This document shows positions 42,553 through 51,589 of a stretch of 64,000 nt of DNA, one piece after another. The stretch is from Pseudomonas syringae CC1557. GTDB taxonomy: Bacteria; Pseudomonadota; Gammaproteobacteria; Pseudomonadales; Pseudomonadaceae. The position numbers were made by a program, and so were the translations under genes. Each line of letters opens with the position of its first letter. Position 1 is the stretch's first letter. Location: positions 2,604,001-2,668,000 of the forward strand of contig NZ_CP007014.1 in the NCBI RefSeq assembly GCF_000452705.1. The letters run 5' to 3'. The notes under the pieces are model-generated. The model worked only from the letters and a program-made list of their open reading frames with translations. It was not told where the DNA came from and searched no databases.

Positions 42553-44565
42553 TCAGGAGCCTTTGCGGCCGCCACGGCGCGGACGTGAGGCTGCGCGCTT
42601 AGACGTACCGGATTCGACTGGCAGCGTGCCTTTGCAGTCAGGGTAGCGATTGCACGACCAGAACGGGCCGCTTTTGCCGATGCGCTGGCGGGTAGGTGCG
42701 CCACATTGCGGGCATGCCGGCCCTTGGGGAACCTTGATGGACAGGGACGCGCTACCGTACTGCGCGATCAATTGTGAAATCCATGCGGCCTGCTTGCCAA
42801 TGAACACGTCCAGCGTGAGCTGGCCGGCTTCGATCATGTCGAGTGCTTGTTCCCAGACAGCGGTGGTGCCTGGATCGGCAATTGCCGCCGGCACCGCGCC
42901 GATCAGAGTGAAGGCCGCGTCCGAGGCGCGGATGGCGCGCCCCTTTTTCACAAGGTAGCCACGTGCGATCAGGCCGCCGATAATGTTGGCTCGCGTCGCT
43001 TCGGTACCGATGCCGACCGTATCCTTGAGCTTCTGTTTCAAGCGCGGATCCGAGACCAGCTTGGCAACGCCTTTCATGGACTTGACCAACTCGCCCTGCG
43101 TGTAGGGTCGAGGTGGCAACGTCTTGAGCGCCTTCAGATCCACACCGGTCACTTGGCACGCCAGGGTCTCGCTCAGCGCGGGCAGCACCTGGCTGCGCGC
43201 AGCGGTATCGCCTTCCTCATCTGGCTGAGGCTCGGCCAGAACCAGGCGCCAGCCCTTGACCACGACCTGCTTGCCGGTCGCTGCCAGTTTCTGCTGGCCG
43301 CAGGAGAAGTTCGCTACGGTGCGGTCGAACTCGTGATGAGGAAGGAACTGTGCCAGGTAATGCGCGCGGATCAATCGGTACACGGCCAACTCCTTCTCGC
43401 TCATAGCCGAGAGGTTTGCCGGTTCTAGCGTTGGGATGATGCCGTGGTGCGCCGACACCTTCGCATCGTTCCAGGCACGCGAACGCACGGAGCGGTCGAG
43501 CTGGTCCATGATCGCTCGTAGCGAGGAATCGGTCTTGAGCAGGCTGTCGAGGACCGTGGGCACCTCGGAGAACATGCTTTCAGGTAGATATCCGGAATCC
43601 GAACGGGGGTACGTGGTGGCCTTGTGCGTCTCGTACAGTGCTTGGGCAATGTTCAAGGTTTCCTGCACGTCCAGCCCAAGCTGCTTGGAGCACACCTCCT
43701 GCAAGGTGCCCAGGTCAAACGGAAGCGGCGGGCTTTCCCGCACGCGTTCGGTTTCGACCGAGACCACCTGGGCGCTGCCGGCCGCATGTACCTGCTGCGC
43801 GGCCTGCTGTGCCACCGGCTGCTGCAGGCATCGGCCGGCGCCGTCGGTGCAGGCGTCGGGCGGGATCCACTGCGCGCTGAAAGCCTGGCCGCCTGCGGAT
43901 AGGGACACGTCGATGGCCCAGTACGGCACGGAGACGAAGGCGGCAATCTCCCGGTCGCGGTCCACCACTAGCTTGAGAGTTGGGGTCTGGACGCGCCCGA
44001 CTGACAGCACGCCGTCGTAGCCGGCTTGGCGCCCCAGCACCGTGAACAACCGGCTGAGGTTCATGCCCACGAGCCAGTCGGCGCGCGAGCGCGCCAGCGC
44101 CGAGTAGTACATCGGCAGCGTCTCGGCCGATGGCCGAAGCTTACCGAGCGCGGTGCGAATGGACGTATCGTTGAGGGCTGACAGCCATAGCCGTTCGATG
44201 GGACCGCGGTAGCCGCACAGGTCGATAATTTCGCGGGCGATGAGTTCGCCCTCGCGGTCGGCATCCGTGGCAATGACCAGTTGGGTCGTCTTAGCCAGGA
44301 GCGCTTTGACGACTTTGAATTGCGTGGCGGTCTTCGGTTTGACCTCGACCCGCCAATGCTCGGGAATGATAGGCAACTGCTCGATGGACCAGCGCTTGAG
44401 CTGCTCGTCGTAGGCTTCGGGCGGTGCCGCTTCGACGAGATGGCCGATGCACCAAGTGACAGTGACGCCGGAACCGCTGAGGCAGCCTTCACGGCGCTGC
44501 GTGGCGCCGAGAATCCGACCAATGTCTTTGCCCTGGGAAGGCTTCTCGCACAAGAATAGCCGCAT
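42553..44565 (-). CDS. topB: DNA topoisomerase III
   Basis: A 670-residue type IA topoisomerase that passes single DNA strands. It begins MRLFLCEKPSQGKDIGR. The TOPRIM acidic triad is in ATDADREGEL (101-108), and the catalytic Tyr is Y319 in TTYPRSDSGYLP. An active-site Arg lies nearby. A C-terminal zinc finger CPQC...CNRYPDC binds DNA. Almost all clc-class ICEs carry such a gene beside ssb, probably to handle replication or transfer intermediates. A Lys/Arg-rich tail ends it. Confidence 0.95.
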   Translation of the reverse strand: MRLFLCEKPSQGKDIGRILGATQRREGCLSGSGVTVTWCIGHLVEAAPPEAYDEQLKRWSIEQLPIIPEHWRVEVKPKTATQFKVVKALLAKTTQLVIATDADREGELIAREIIDLCGYRGPIERLWLSALNDTSIRTALGKLRPSAETLPMYYSALARSRADWLVGMNLSRLFTVLGRQAGYDGVLSVGRVQTPTLKLVVDRDREIAAFVSVPYWAIDVSLSAGGQAFSAQWIPPDACTDGAGRCLQQPVAQQAAQQVHAAGSAQVVSVETERVRESPPLPFDLGTLQEVCSKQLGLDVQETLNIAQALYETHKATTYPRSDSGYLPESMFSEVPTVLDSLLKTDSSLRAIMDQLDRSVRSRAWNDAKVSAHHGIIPTLEPANLSAMSEKELAVYRLIRAHYLAQFLPHHEFDRTVANFSCGQQKLAATGKQVVVKGWRLVLAEPQPDEEGDTAARSQVLPALSETLACQVTGVDLKALKTLPPRPYTQGELVKSMKGVAKLVSDPRLKQKLKDTVGIGTEATRANIIGGLIARGYLVKKGRAIRASDAAFTLIGAVPAAIADPGTTAVWEQALDMIEAGQLTLDVFIGKQAAWISQLIAQYGSASLSIKVPQGPACPQCGAPTRQRIGKSGPFWSCNRYPDCKGTLPVESGTSKRAASRPRRGGRKGS

Positions 44566-44774
44566 GTCCGTCCGCTCGATTTCCGTGGTTCATTGAGTTG
44601 CTGGAATCGAGGATGCCGAGCGCTGCCAAGAGCAGCAGCAAACAAGCCGCATGCTGCGGCGACCGCTTTCACGGAGGATGAAATCGCTTTGGAGAAAGAC
44701 GCGTAGCCGGAAGTGCGCGGGCAGGGAGCCGAGGTATACGGGAGGGCGTGGACTTCGGTGGACGTAGGTGGAGC

Positions 44775-44789
44775 TATCCCCTGGGGATA
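44775..44789. promoter_or_regulatory. Palindrome copy 1: TATCCCC-T-GGGGATA
   Basis: A 7-bp-armed palindrome with GAGC on its left flank, about 210 bases upstream of the topB start and 55 bases past the ssb stop. The same core occurs at 46782-46804 and 46912-46939. A candidate operator. Confidence 0.6.
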
Positions 44790-44844
44790 ATTTGTGGCGA
44801 GCGGAGGAGGGCGGAGCACTGCGGCGTTCGCCCTCCATGCAGGG

Positions 44845-45285
44845 TCATTTCCTACGTTTCGCCTCTTTCGTCGCAGTCGTTTCCTGGGCGGCTTGGGGCT
44901 TCGTCTCTGCCTCTTGGGGCTTCGGGCTAAGGGTCACGGACTCAATGCGGTACGGCAGGATGCCGACGCTACGCGCGTTGATTTGCCAGGTTTCGCGTGG
45001 CTGATCCTCGTTGTCCGTCCAAGATTCACGCTCCATGCGGCCGACGACCAGCACGCGCATGCCTTTCTGGTACAGATCCTTCCAGTGCTCGGCATCGCGG
45101 TGCCAGAGTTCGACGGGCGCCCAAAAGCCTCCGCGATCGTCGAAAGAACCGTCCTTCTTGGGAACGGGGTTGTCGAAATAGACGTTCAGGCGCAGGAGGC
45201 GGCTGGGCTCGTCGTTGCCATTGGGGAATTCGCGATATTCCGGTGGCGAGCCGATGTTGCCTTCGCCAGAAAAATGCGTGCTCAT
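44845..45285 (-). CDS. ssb: Single-stranded DNA-binding protein (ICE type)
   Basis: A 146-residue protein with an OB-fold: GSPPEYREFPNGNDEPSRLLRL, FWAPVELWHRDAEHWKD and GMRVLVVGRMERESW. A Lys/Glu/Gln-rich tail replaces the classical acidic DDDIPF tip, so interaction with host SSB partners may be weaker. It protects single-stranded ICE DNA on transfer or replication. The start at 45285 has GGAG nine bases before. A hairpin (CCAGGC/GCCTGG near 45330) lies in its leader. Confidence 0.92.
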   Translation of the reverse strand: MSTHFSGEGNIGSPPEYREFPNGNDEPSRLLRLNVYFDNPVPKKDGSFDDRGGFWAPVELWHRDAEHWKDLYQKGMRVLVVGRMERESWTDNEDQPRETWQINARSVGILPYRIESVTLSPKPQEAETKPQAAQETTATKEAKRRK

Positions 45286-45361
45286 GATGCAATCTCCGTG
45301 GTGGTTGAAATGCCCGTGCCTCTCCGGCCCCAGGCGCGTGCAGGAATGCCTGGCGCAGTCA

Positions 45362-45886
45362 TCAATCGCGCATCGCGGCGGGGAGGGACGTGAGCCGACG
45401 CAGATAGGCGGCATCCGCTTCGCTGGCTTTGCTGGCGCATTCCTGCGCCTGCCTGCCCAGGGTGTGCAGCAGGCTGATCTGCATGTTCAACGTGATGCGC
45501 TGAAGCTCGATCGCGTGCAGATCGGCCAGCAAGTTGACGGGCGTGCTGGTGCTGGCGATCAGTTCCTGCCACAGCGCCACGCCCATGGCCGACCTGTCGT
45601 GCCTGCGCCACCGCAGAAAGGCCGTGCCTGCGCCAGTGGACTGCTGGGCCAGTTCAATGGACAGCAGGTGGAACGGGTGCCCGCACGCCTGTGACAGCAC
45701 CTGTCGCTGCGCCAAGGCAATCAACTCGTCGCGCATTGCGAAGCACTGACTGGCCCAGGTCTCGAAGGCCCCTTTACCTTTAAAAGGCTTCAAAAGGCCT
45801 TTTAGAGAGGCTGCATGTTTCATCCGCATGAAAGCAGCCTGTTCCAGTGGACGGAAACAGCGCGGTTCCCGATTCGTGTCGTTCAT
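45362..45886 (-). CDS. DUF3158 family ICE protein
   Basis: A 174-residue soluble, mainly helical protein. FRPLEQAAFMRMKHAASLKG near the start and LKGLLKPFKGKGAFETWASQ fit DUF3158. No catalytic motif is visible. It overlaps the PFL_4669 gene by four bases and is followed by ssb, the order found in related ICEs. The DNA coding GLLKPFKGKG consists of short AAGGCCTTTT-like repeats. Confidence 0.82.
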   Translation of the reverse strand: MNDTNREPRCFRPLEQAAFMRMKHAASLKGLLKPFKGKGAFETWASQCFAMRDELIALAQRQVLSQACGHPFHLLSIELAQQSTGAGTAFLRWRRHDRSAMGVALWQELIASTSTPVNLLADLHAIELQRITLNMQISLLHTLGRQAQECASKASEADAAYLRRLTSLPAAMRD

Positions 45887-46662
45887 GCCTGTTCGTCCTC
45901 GACGGTGCTGGCCTCGGCCGGATCGGCGGCAGTGCTTTCGTCGGTGGGAGGTGCAGCTGCGGCAGCGCTATCACCGCGCTGTTGGAGCCCGCGGCGCACG
46001 ATGGGCGGCGAAAACTTCGAGCGTCGTGTGCCTTCGAGTACGTCTTGCGGCAGCTCGCCGAATTTTTCCAGCGCGACCCGCGCCGCCGCATTCTTGGCCG
46101 CGAAATCATCCCGAGTGCAGCCCGAGTAGCGGTATTGCTGTGCCAGGCTGAACAGGCTGCGCAGAGCATGCGCGCCCTCGTTGAGCCAGCGCTCCAGCGT
46201 GCTGCGGTCGATGAGTGCGGTGTGATGGGCAAGGATCAGCTTGCGGGCGATGTCGTCATAGTCGGCAAGGAGATAGACCGCAGCAAAGCCGAGCTGGGCG
46301 TTGACGAAGAGGGGCAATTTAACCGGCTGCACGTTGAGGTTCTCGCCCAGGCTCAATGCGGCGGGGACGCCCGCCAATGCCTGGTCCACCTGTTCGCGCA
46401 GCGATTGCAGCGTGGTTTTGGTCTGGTCGAGTTTTTCCTCGATGCGCAACATCCACCAATCGCTGTATGGGTCGTCCTGCTCCGAGCCGCGCTTCATCTT
46501 GTTCATCACGGCGATGTAGCCGTTCAGGCCGACGATGCCCGGTCGCCCCTCGGCGGCAGCGCGGCCATGCCAAATGCGGGATGCGTGATGGGTATGCAGC
46601 GTCAGCGACATCGCGCTGCGCAGCGAGCCGAGATTCAATTGCAAAGGTTCATTGGTTGCCAT
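45883..46662 (-). CDS. ICE protein PFL_4669 family (TIGR03761)
   Basis: A 259-residue protein with the start MATNEPLQLNLGSLRSAMSL at 46662. It has GLNGYIAVMNKMKRGSEQDDP and PYSDWWMLRIEEKLDQTK, the defining region of TIGR03761. The C-terminal tail is Ala/Asp/Glu-rich. It is found beside ssb and topB in clc-class elements; its role, perhaps in DNA processing, is not established. Two copies of the TATCCCC palindrome lie in its upstream gap. Confidence 0.88.
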   Translation of the reverse strand: MATNEPLQLNLGSLRSAMSLTLHTHHASRIWHGRAAAEGRPGIVGLNGYIAVMNKMKRGSEQDDPYSDWWMLRIEEKLDQTKTTLQSLREQVDQALAGVPAALSLGENLNVQPVKLPLFVNAQLGFAAVYLLADYDDIARKLILAHHTALIDRSTLERWLNEGAHALRSLFSLAQQYRYSGCTRDDFAAKNAAARVALEKFGELPQDVLEGTRRSKFSPPIVRRGLQQRGDSAAAAAPPTDESTAADPAEASTVEDEQA

Positions 46663-46781
46663 GGTCTGTCCGCTCGCTTTGGAAAAGGAGCAGCCAGCAT
46701 TGGCATGCGGCAGAAGGCCGTCAGTCAACAAACCGAAATCGGCCAAGCCCCGGTTTAGGGAGTGGCCGCTACGAGCGACGC

Positions 46782-46804
46782 GAGCTATCCCCAGGGGATA
46801 GCTC
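46782..46804. promoter_or_regulatory. Palindrome copy 2 (11-bp arms)
   Basis: Perfect 11-bp arms beginning GAGCTATCCCC around a central A. It lies 120 bases upstream of the PFL_4669 start. The strongest copy of the three. Confidence 0.65.
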
Positions 46805-46911
46805 CATGGCGCGCCAAGGAGCGCTGTTCGCCAAGGACAGGCCGCGCACATATGATCCAGTGCATGGCATCTCGATGCCTGCCCCATATCTGCTTGGCGT
46901 CTTGCACATCC

Positions 46912-46939
46912 GAGCGGCTATCCCCAGGGGATAGCGCTC
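46912..46939. promoter_or_regulatory. Palindrome copy 3 (13-bp arms with one bulge)
   Basis: GAGCG and CTATCCCC on the left pair with GGGGATAG and CGCTC on the right, with one bulged G at 46917. It lies between the STY4528-type gene (stop at 46985) and the PFL_4669 promoter, 108 bases from copy 2. The 322-base gap otherwise holds nothing I can name. Confidence 0.6.
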
Positions 46940-46984
46940 CTGACAGCCACAGGCATCTGCTTCATGATCTTTCGGTCCGACAAG

Positions 46985-48208
46985 TCAGGCCTTGCGCAGA
47001 AGGTCGCGTAGCTGTTCGATGTTCTGCCGGGCTACCTCGGTCGGAACCACATTGCGCGGTGCCACTGGTGGCTCATTGCACGCAGGAGGAGGAGCCAGTG
47101 ATGCCATCTCGGCTTGCTTGGCCCACGCATTGAACTCACCCCGGATTGCGCGCTGGATGATGCCGAACAAATATCCCGCTGGATTGCGAATGGTCGAGCC
47201 TCGACAGCGGTCCGCCCATTCATCCAGCACGGCTTGCCGCAGTGACGCATCGACCTGCTGTAACGCAACCAATGCGCCCGCCTGCTGCTCTTCCTTCAGC
47301 GCGAGGAAGCGATCAGGCATGCGAACATCCGGCGTCCCTCGCACACGCTCACCCTCATGCGCGGTAGTACGTATTTTATTATTACTTTTACTACGTACAG
47401 TACGGTCCTGCTTCGGATTCCGAAGAGTGCCGTCGTGCCTGGAATTCAGCCCCGCTTCGGATTCCGAAGAATGGTGTTCGCCATTCCGAAGAAGGCTTGA
47501 AGCCCCTTCTTCGGAATCGTGGGTGGCGTCTTCTTGTGGATAACTCTCGCATACAGCTATGCCTTGTTGAGCCAGGCGTTCGGCAAGCACCTGCAGGCGC
47601 GATGGCAACGTGCGGCCTGACAGCAGCGGGTCTTCCGCGATTTCCTTAAGCGTGTTGAGTCCAACCATTTGCACAGCCTTTGCAGAATGGCTCAGTGATT
47701 GGCTGACCAGCTCCAGATAGTCGGCGTCAAGCTGTATCGCCTCGAACGGAGTCAAGGGCTCATCGTGCAGCACATACAGGTTGCCGAGGATGCGTCCGGT
47801 CTTAGGGTCGCGGCGTCTGCGCACCAGACTCAACCAGCGTGTCAGGCGCAATAGCGTCAAGGCGCGGGCCACGGTTTCGTGGGAGGCTTGTCCTGCGCAG
47901 GGCGTTGACGCTAGCCATGGTCGAAGTTGCTCGTATGTCGGGAACGCGGTGACGCCATCCTCGTTGAGCATCATCCGGAACACTTGCCATGCATTGCGCT
48001 CCAGTGGCGTCAGACGTCGATCGAGGAACAGCCGCCGCGGTACGCTCTCATGCCGATTGCCGCTGAACAGGAAACCGTCTCCGGACGTACGCGCAGACGC
48101 GGGCTCGCTGATTTTAGGCGTAAGGTCTTTCAGCGCGCTGTCGAACAAATCGGCGAGTGCTACGGGGCCTTTGCGTGGTGCTCGCGACGTTGCGTCATCC
48201 ACGGCCAT
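46985..48208 (-). CDS. STY4528 family island replication/regulatory protein
   Basis: A 407-residue protein. It contains RRLFLDRRLTPLERNAWQVF and a winged-helix-like region (QASHETVARALTLLRLTRWL) typical of this family, followed by an Arg/Ser-rich variable linker and a C-terminal helical part (FNAWAKQAEMASL). Family members are called pathogenicity-island replication proteins. In ICEclc the gene at this position (after parB and a DUF2857 gene) encodes one subunit of the BisDC activator; that parallel rests on order only. Confidence 0.8.
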   Translation of the reverse strand: MAVDDATSRAPRKGPVALADLFDSALKDLTPKISEPASARTSGDGFLFSGNRHESVPRRLFLDRRLTPLERNAWQVFRMMLNEDGVTAFPTYEQLRPWLASTPCAGQASHETVARALTLLRLTRWLSLVRRRRDPKTGRILGNLYVLHDEPLTPFEAIQLDADYLELVSQSLSHSAKAVQMVGLNTLKEIAEDPLLSGRTLPSRLQVLAERLAQQGIAVCESYPQEDATHDSEEGASSLLRNGEHHSSESEAGLNSRHDGTLRNPKQDRTVRSKSNNKIRTTAHEGERVRGTPDVRMPDRFLALKEEQQAGALVALQQVDASLRQAVLDEWADRCRGSTIRNPAGYLFGIIQRAIRGEFNAWAKQAEMASLAPPPACNEPPVAPRNVVPTEVARQNIEQLRDLLRKA

Positions 48209-48211
48209 AGG

Positions 48212-48772
48212 TCATCCCAATCCTTGGTCGATCCAGTTTTTGATCGTGGCCCACACCACCGAAAGCGGCAGTGACATGGCTTCTGCCAAGTCCATGGCCG
48301 CATCGAGAATCGAGGACTCGTCCTCCATATCGACGTGTCTGCTGCTGGTCACGGCCTTCCACTGCCGCCACAGCTCCGTGTCCTGGGCTTCGTCTAAAAC
48401 GGCATGGCGCCCCTTGCGTTTGGGCAGGCCGAGGACTTCGCGGCGAAGGGCGACCTCCTGGTGGGTCAGACCGTAGAAGCGGCTCACCATCTCCGTACTT
48501 GCTGCCAGCCTGAGCATGCGATCAACCGTGGCGATTTCCTTCTCCACGTCCTTCGCCTGCTTGAGCAGCCGAAGGAGCACTTCGCGGTTGACCGTCACGG
48601 AACACCACGAGACGCTGGCGTTTGCCAGTACGCTTATCAGCACCGGGTGCTTGAGCGCATCCAGCTCTTCCTCACCGAATCCCATGGATTTGCAACGACG
48701 CAGTTGCCCATTGCGCAGGTCGTAGAGTGCCTGGGCGATGACCGCTTGGTTGAGGGGGTGGGGTGCAGACAT
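48212..48772 (-). CDS. DUF2857 family protein
   Basis: A 186-residue helical protein: LNQAVIAQALYDLRNGQLRR, RCKSMGFGEEELDALKHPV and FYGLTHQEVALRREVLGLP, the latter helix-turn-helix-like. This fits DUF2857. The position between parB and the STY4528-type gene (3-base gap) suggests a partner of one or both. In ICEclc the equivalent gene is part of the bisDC activator pair that turns on transfer; by position this is a candidate counterpart. Confidence 0.8.
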   Translation of the reverse strand: MSAPHPLNQAVIAQALYDLRNGQLRRCKSMGFGEEELDALKHPVLISVLANASVSWCSVTVNREVLLRLLKQAKDVEKEIATVDRMLRLAASTEMVSRFYGLTHQEVALRREVLGLPKRKGRHAVLDEAQDTELWRQWKAVTSSRHVDMEDESSILDAAMDLAEAMSLPLSVVWATIKNWIDQGLG

Positions 48773-48787
48773 GCTGGTCTTCCTCGT

Positions 48788-50431
48788 TCAAGAATCGGGA
48801 GCCGTGGCACCGGCTTCCAGATCCAGCAGGCGTCGGGCCAACCGCAGCAACCGGAACAGCTTGACCAGCGCGGTATCGCTCAATCGCCTGGTGAAGTCGC
48901 CTTGACCGTGTAGCAGTGTCGGCAGATCGGTGACGAGTTGCTCGTTGGGGCCGGCATCGGCCGGCTGCTGACCGGCTAGAGATCCCAGCAACGCCAGCAC
49001 GGCATGTTCAAGCTGCCAGGGTGCCTGGGCGCGACATGCGAACCCGATGCCGTCGGGACGGTCCTCGATGAACTCGTCCAAGTCCGCCTCGCCGGCGATC
49101 TCGCGCGCGAACTGCGCGATATGGATGCGTAGCCGGTCTGGCGCGTCCAGGCCGGGTTCGATGTACCAGACGTCGGAGATGGGATAGAGGCCACCGGCCT
49201 GTACTGGGATGGACTGCAATACGTTGGCTGAGAAGTCCGGCGGTACCGCATCGCCCAACTGGTCCGCGATCATCCGTTGGATGGACTGGAGCCGCTCTGT
49301 CGTTGGTGCCGGCGAGACGATATGGTCTTGCAGCAGCTCTCCAGCTGCTGCTGCAGGGTTTCCGGCGGATGCTTTGCCAGCGTCCGTATCATTTTCGCAC
49401 GTGATGGGGTCGCCCGCTGACCGCGTTTTAGGTGGCGAAGGAGTATCGGTGGACGGCGCCGGTTCGACAGGCGGTCGCGCGATGGCTCCAGGCTCAGGCA
49501 ATGCGGGCGGTGCCGACGGCGGCGTCGGTTGGCTAACCAGCGCACGGTGGCGGCTCTCGGATTCATTCAGGTCCAAGGCCAGCACATCGTAATTGACGCC
49601 CAGCAGCTCTGACATCTGGCCGATCAGTTCGTCCTGCACCCGCTGAGGAGCAAATTCGTCCGCCTGGATGTCGAACTGCGACAGCACCTCCTGAAAGAAA
49701 TTGTTGAAGTTCAATGGAAGGGAGCGACTTTTGGCGTAATACTCCCAGGTGCGCTCGCAGGCCTTGCGCATGACCGAAAGCCGCTCGACCTGATGACGGC
49801 CCAAGCCTCCATAGAGCACGGTCGGAATCGCAGGTAGTAGGTAGCGCACTGCATCGGCCATGCGGCTTATGTGCGACTGCTGTACGGGATAGCCGTCGGC
49901 AGCGAGGCGGCGGGCTAGTTCGGACTGGCTCAGCGTGGCGCCGCTTTCCTCTTCATAGAACTCGCGGGCTTTTTCGACGCCCAAGGCGCGCTCGATGAAC
50001 GTGAGGCCGCCGCGCAGCTCGTTCTCGGCGAGGTGTCCGGTCAGCGCGACGATTTCTCCGCGCGCAGGCCAGGGCCGGAAAAGGCACGAAATACGGAAGA
50101 AGCGCTCGTCCTTCGTCTCTGTCCAGAGTTCACGTAGGATCGCGAGCCGCGTGTTGCCACCATTACGAATGATGTAGTGCTCGTCGCCCGGACGGCGCGT
50201 GATAGCAGGTGCTGCATCCAGGCCGCGTTCGCGGATGGACGCCTTGATTTCTTCATAGGCTGGGTTGCGCTTCATTCGCGGGTCGTGGTCGTAGGGCCGC
50301 AGCTGGTCCAGCGTCACGACCATCGGTGTATCGGCAATCGGGTCGCTCAAGGCCGTGACCGATGGACCGCAGCGCTCGAACCCGGCTGCAAGCAGCTTGC
50401 CGGCCATGTCCTGGGAGGATATCTCAGCCAT
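48788..50431 (-). CDS. parB: ParB family protein, PFGI-1 class (TIGR03764)
   Basis: A 547-residue centromere-binding-type protein. The ParB/Sulfiredoxin domain shows LRPYDHDPRMKRNPAYEEIK, EHYIIRNGGNTRLAI and GEIVALTGHLAENELRGG, the order typical of ParB nucleases/NTPases. The helix-turn-helix core is LSQSELARRLAADGYPVQQS. A long Pro-rich linker (about 300-345) leads to a C-terminal domain. It should act with ParA for ICE stability or regulation. Its ATG overlaps the HicA-like gene. Confidence 0.92.
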   Translation of the reverse strand: MAEISSQDMAGKLLAAGFERCGPSVTALSDPIADTPMVVTLDQLRPYDHDPRMKRNPAYEEIKASIRERGLDAAPAITRRPGDEHYIIRNGGNTRLAILRELWTETKDERFFRISCLFRPWPARGEIVALTGHLAENELRGGLTFIERALGVEKAREFYEEESGATLSQSELARRLAADGYPVQQSHISRMADAVRYLLPAIPTVLYGGLGRHQVERLSVMRKACERTWEYYAKSRSLPLNFNNFFQEVLSQFDIQADEFAPQRVQDELIGQMSELLGVNYDVLALDLNESESRHRALVSQPTPPSAPPALPEPGAIARPPVEPAPSTDTPSPPKTRSAGDPITCENDTDAGKASAGNPAAAAGELLQDHIVSPAPTTERLQSIQRMIADQLGDAVPPDFSANVLQSIPVQAGGLYPISDVWYIEPGLDAPDRLRIHIAQFAREIAGEADLDEFIEDRPDGIGFACRAQAPWQLEHAVLALLGSLAGQQPADAGPNEQLVTDLPTLLHGQGDFTRRLSDTALVKLFRLLRLARRLLDLEAGATAPDS

Positions 50432-50684
50432 CGCCTCGTCCCTCGGCGTTAGCGACCCTTATCATGCTGGCCTCGCGCTCGGCACGGCGGATTTGCGCAC
50501 GGGCGTTGAGGGGCGCCCGATGGTCGCTTGCGGTTGAGCTGGTGTAGATGGCAGCGCAGCCGGCCTTGGTGAACTTGAGGTGTCCGCCAGGTGTACGCTT
50601 GACGTGCCAGCCTTCGCTCGTAGCAAACTCGATCAGAGCGCGCAGGCGCTTATGGCCACGGGCCAGTTCATGTACGTTCGCCAT
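50424..50684 (-). CDS. HicA-like small protein between parA and parB
   Basis: An 86-residue protein with the HicA/dsRNA-binding-like fold pattern WHVKRTPGGHLKFTKAG, then IYTSSTASDHRAPLNARAQI. The catalytic His of HicA toxins would be that in GGHLKF. There is no HicB-like antitoxin nearby. Equivalent small genes (shi in ICEclc) occupy this place. It overlaps both parA and parB, so its amount is coupled to theirs. Confidence 0.72.
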   Translation of the reverse strand: MANVHELARGHKRLRALIEFATSEGWHVKRTPGGHLKFTKAGCAAIYTSSTASDHRAPLNARAQIRRAEREASMIRVANAEGRGDG

Positions 50685-51543
50685 GGGGCCTCCCAGTTTC
50701 AAGAGGACGCGCTGGACGGCCGGAGACTTGGATAAATTTGTCTTGCCACTCAGGGAACAGCTCCCCGGCGAGCGTGCGCATGGTGTCGAGCGCGGCGGGC
50801 GCAATTCTGCCCGGTGGCTGGCGATGCTCGACGCGATGCACCGGCAGACCACGGGTAGCGGCGCGGGGATAGGCTTCAATGGCTGGCACGTTGGTACCCA
50901 GCACGCGAATGCCAGCATGGTTTTGAAACAGGTCGCGCAGCGCCTGTTGGATCAGCCGCGCGTTGATGGATACGGAATGGACTCGATTGATAAGCAGGTG
51001 CAGCGGAGGCGGTTCGATGCCGAGGTGTCGATACGGAGCGATGTCCTCCAGCAACTGCATGGTGCCACGCCGCAACTCACGGGCCGCAAGGATTTCCGGA
51101 GTGACGGGCGACAGTGCTAGGTTGGAGGCCAACACTGCCATCTCCAGCAGCACCGAACGCGCGCCCTGCGTATCGATCAGCACCAGGTCATAAAGTGGTG
51201 CCAGCGCCGGCAGCATGTGGCGCAGCCGCAGGCGTCCATCTGGAGCATGCAAGAGCAAGGTGTTCAGTTCACCTCGATGGTCATTCGAGAGCACCAAGTC
51301 CAGACCTGCGATGATGGTGCGGGACACGAGTCGGCCGAGGTCGCGTTCATTGAAGGCCAGCAACTCATAGATGCCGCAGGGTGCGCGGTGGGCCAGTTCA
51401 TAATAAGAGGAAAGCGTGGGCTGCACGTCGAGGTCGAGCAGCAACACGCGCAGTCCCGCGTCTGCGGCGAGCCCGCCGAGATTGGCGGCCGTGGTCGTTT
51501 TGCCAACGCCGCCCTTGGTCGAGATGATGGATACAACCTGCAT
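50668..51543 (-). CDS. parA: ParA family ATPase
   Basis: A 291-residue Walker-type partition ATPase. The deviant Walker A is KGGVGKTT at residues 10-17. Walker A' is LLLDLDVQPTLSSYY and Walker B is LVLIDTQG. It has the length of PFGI-1/ICEclc ParA proteins, and the context alpA - parA - small gene - parB is theirs. It overlaps the small HicA-like gene and is preceded by AlpA with a gap of 46 bases. Confidence 0.93.
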   Translation of the reverse strand: MQVVSIISTKGGVGKTTTAANLGGLAADAGLRVLLLDLDVQPTLSSYYELAHRAPCGIYELLAFNERDLGRLVSRTIIAGLDLVLSNDHRGELNTLLLHAPDGRLRLRHMLPALAPLYDLVLIDTQGARSVLLEMAVLASNLALSPVTPEILAARELRRGTMQLLEDIAPYRHLGIEPPPLHLLINRVHSVSINARLIQQALRDLFQNHAGIRVLGTNVPAIEAYPRAATRGLPVHRVEHRQPPGRIAPAALDTMRTLAGELFPEWQDKFIQVSGRPARPLETGRPHGERT

Positions 51544-51589
51544 GGTGCTCTCCGTCTAAAGGATGGGAAAATCCGAGGAGGAGAGAGGA

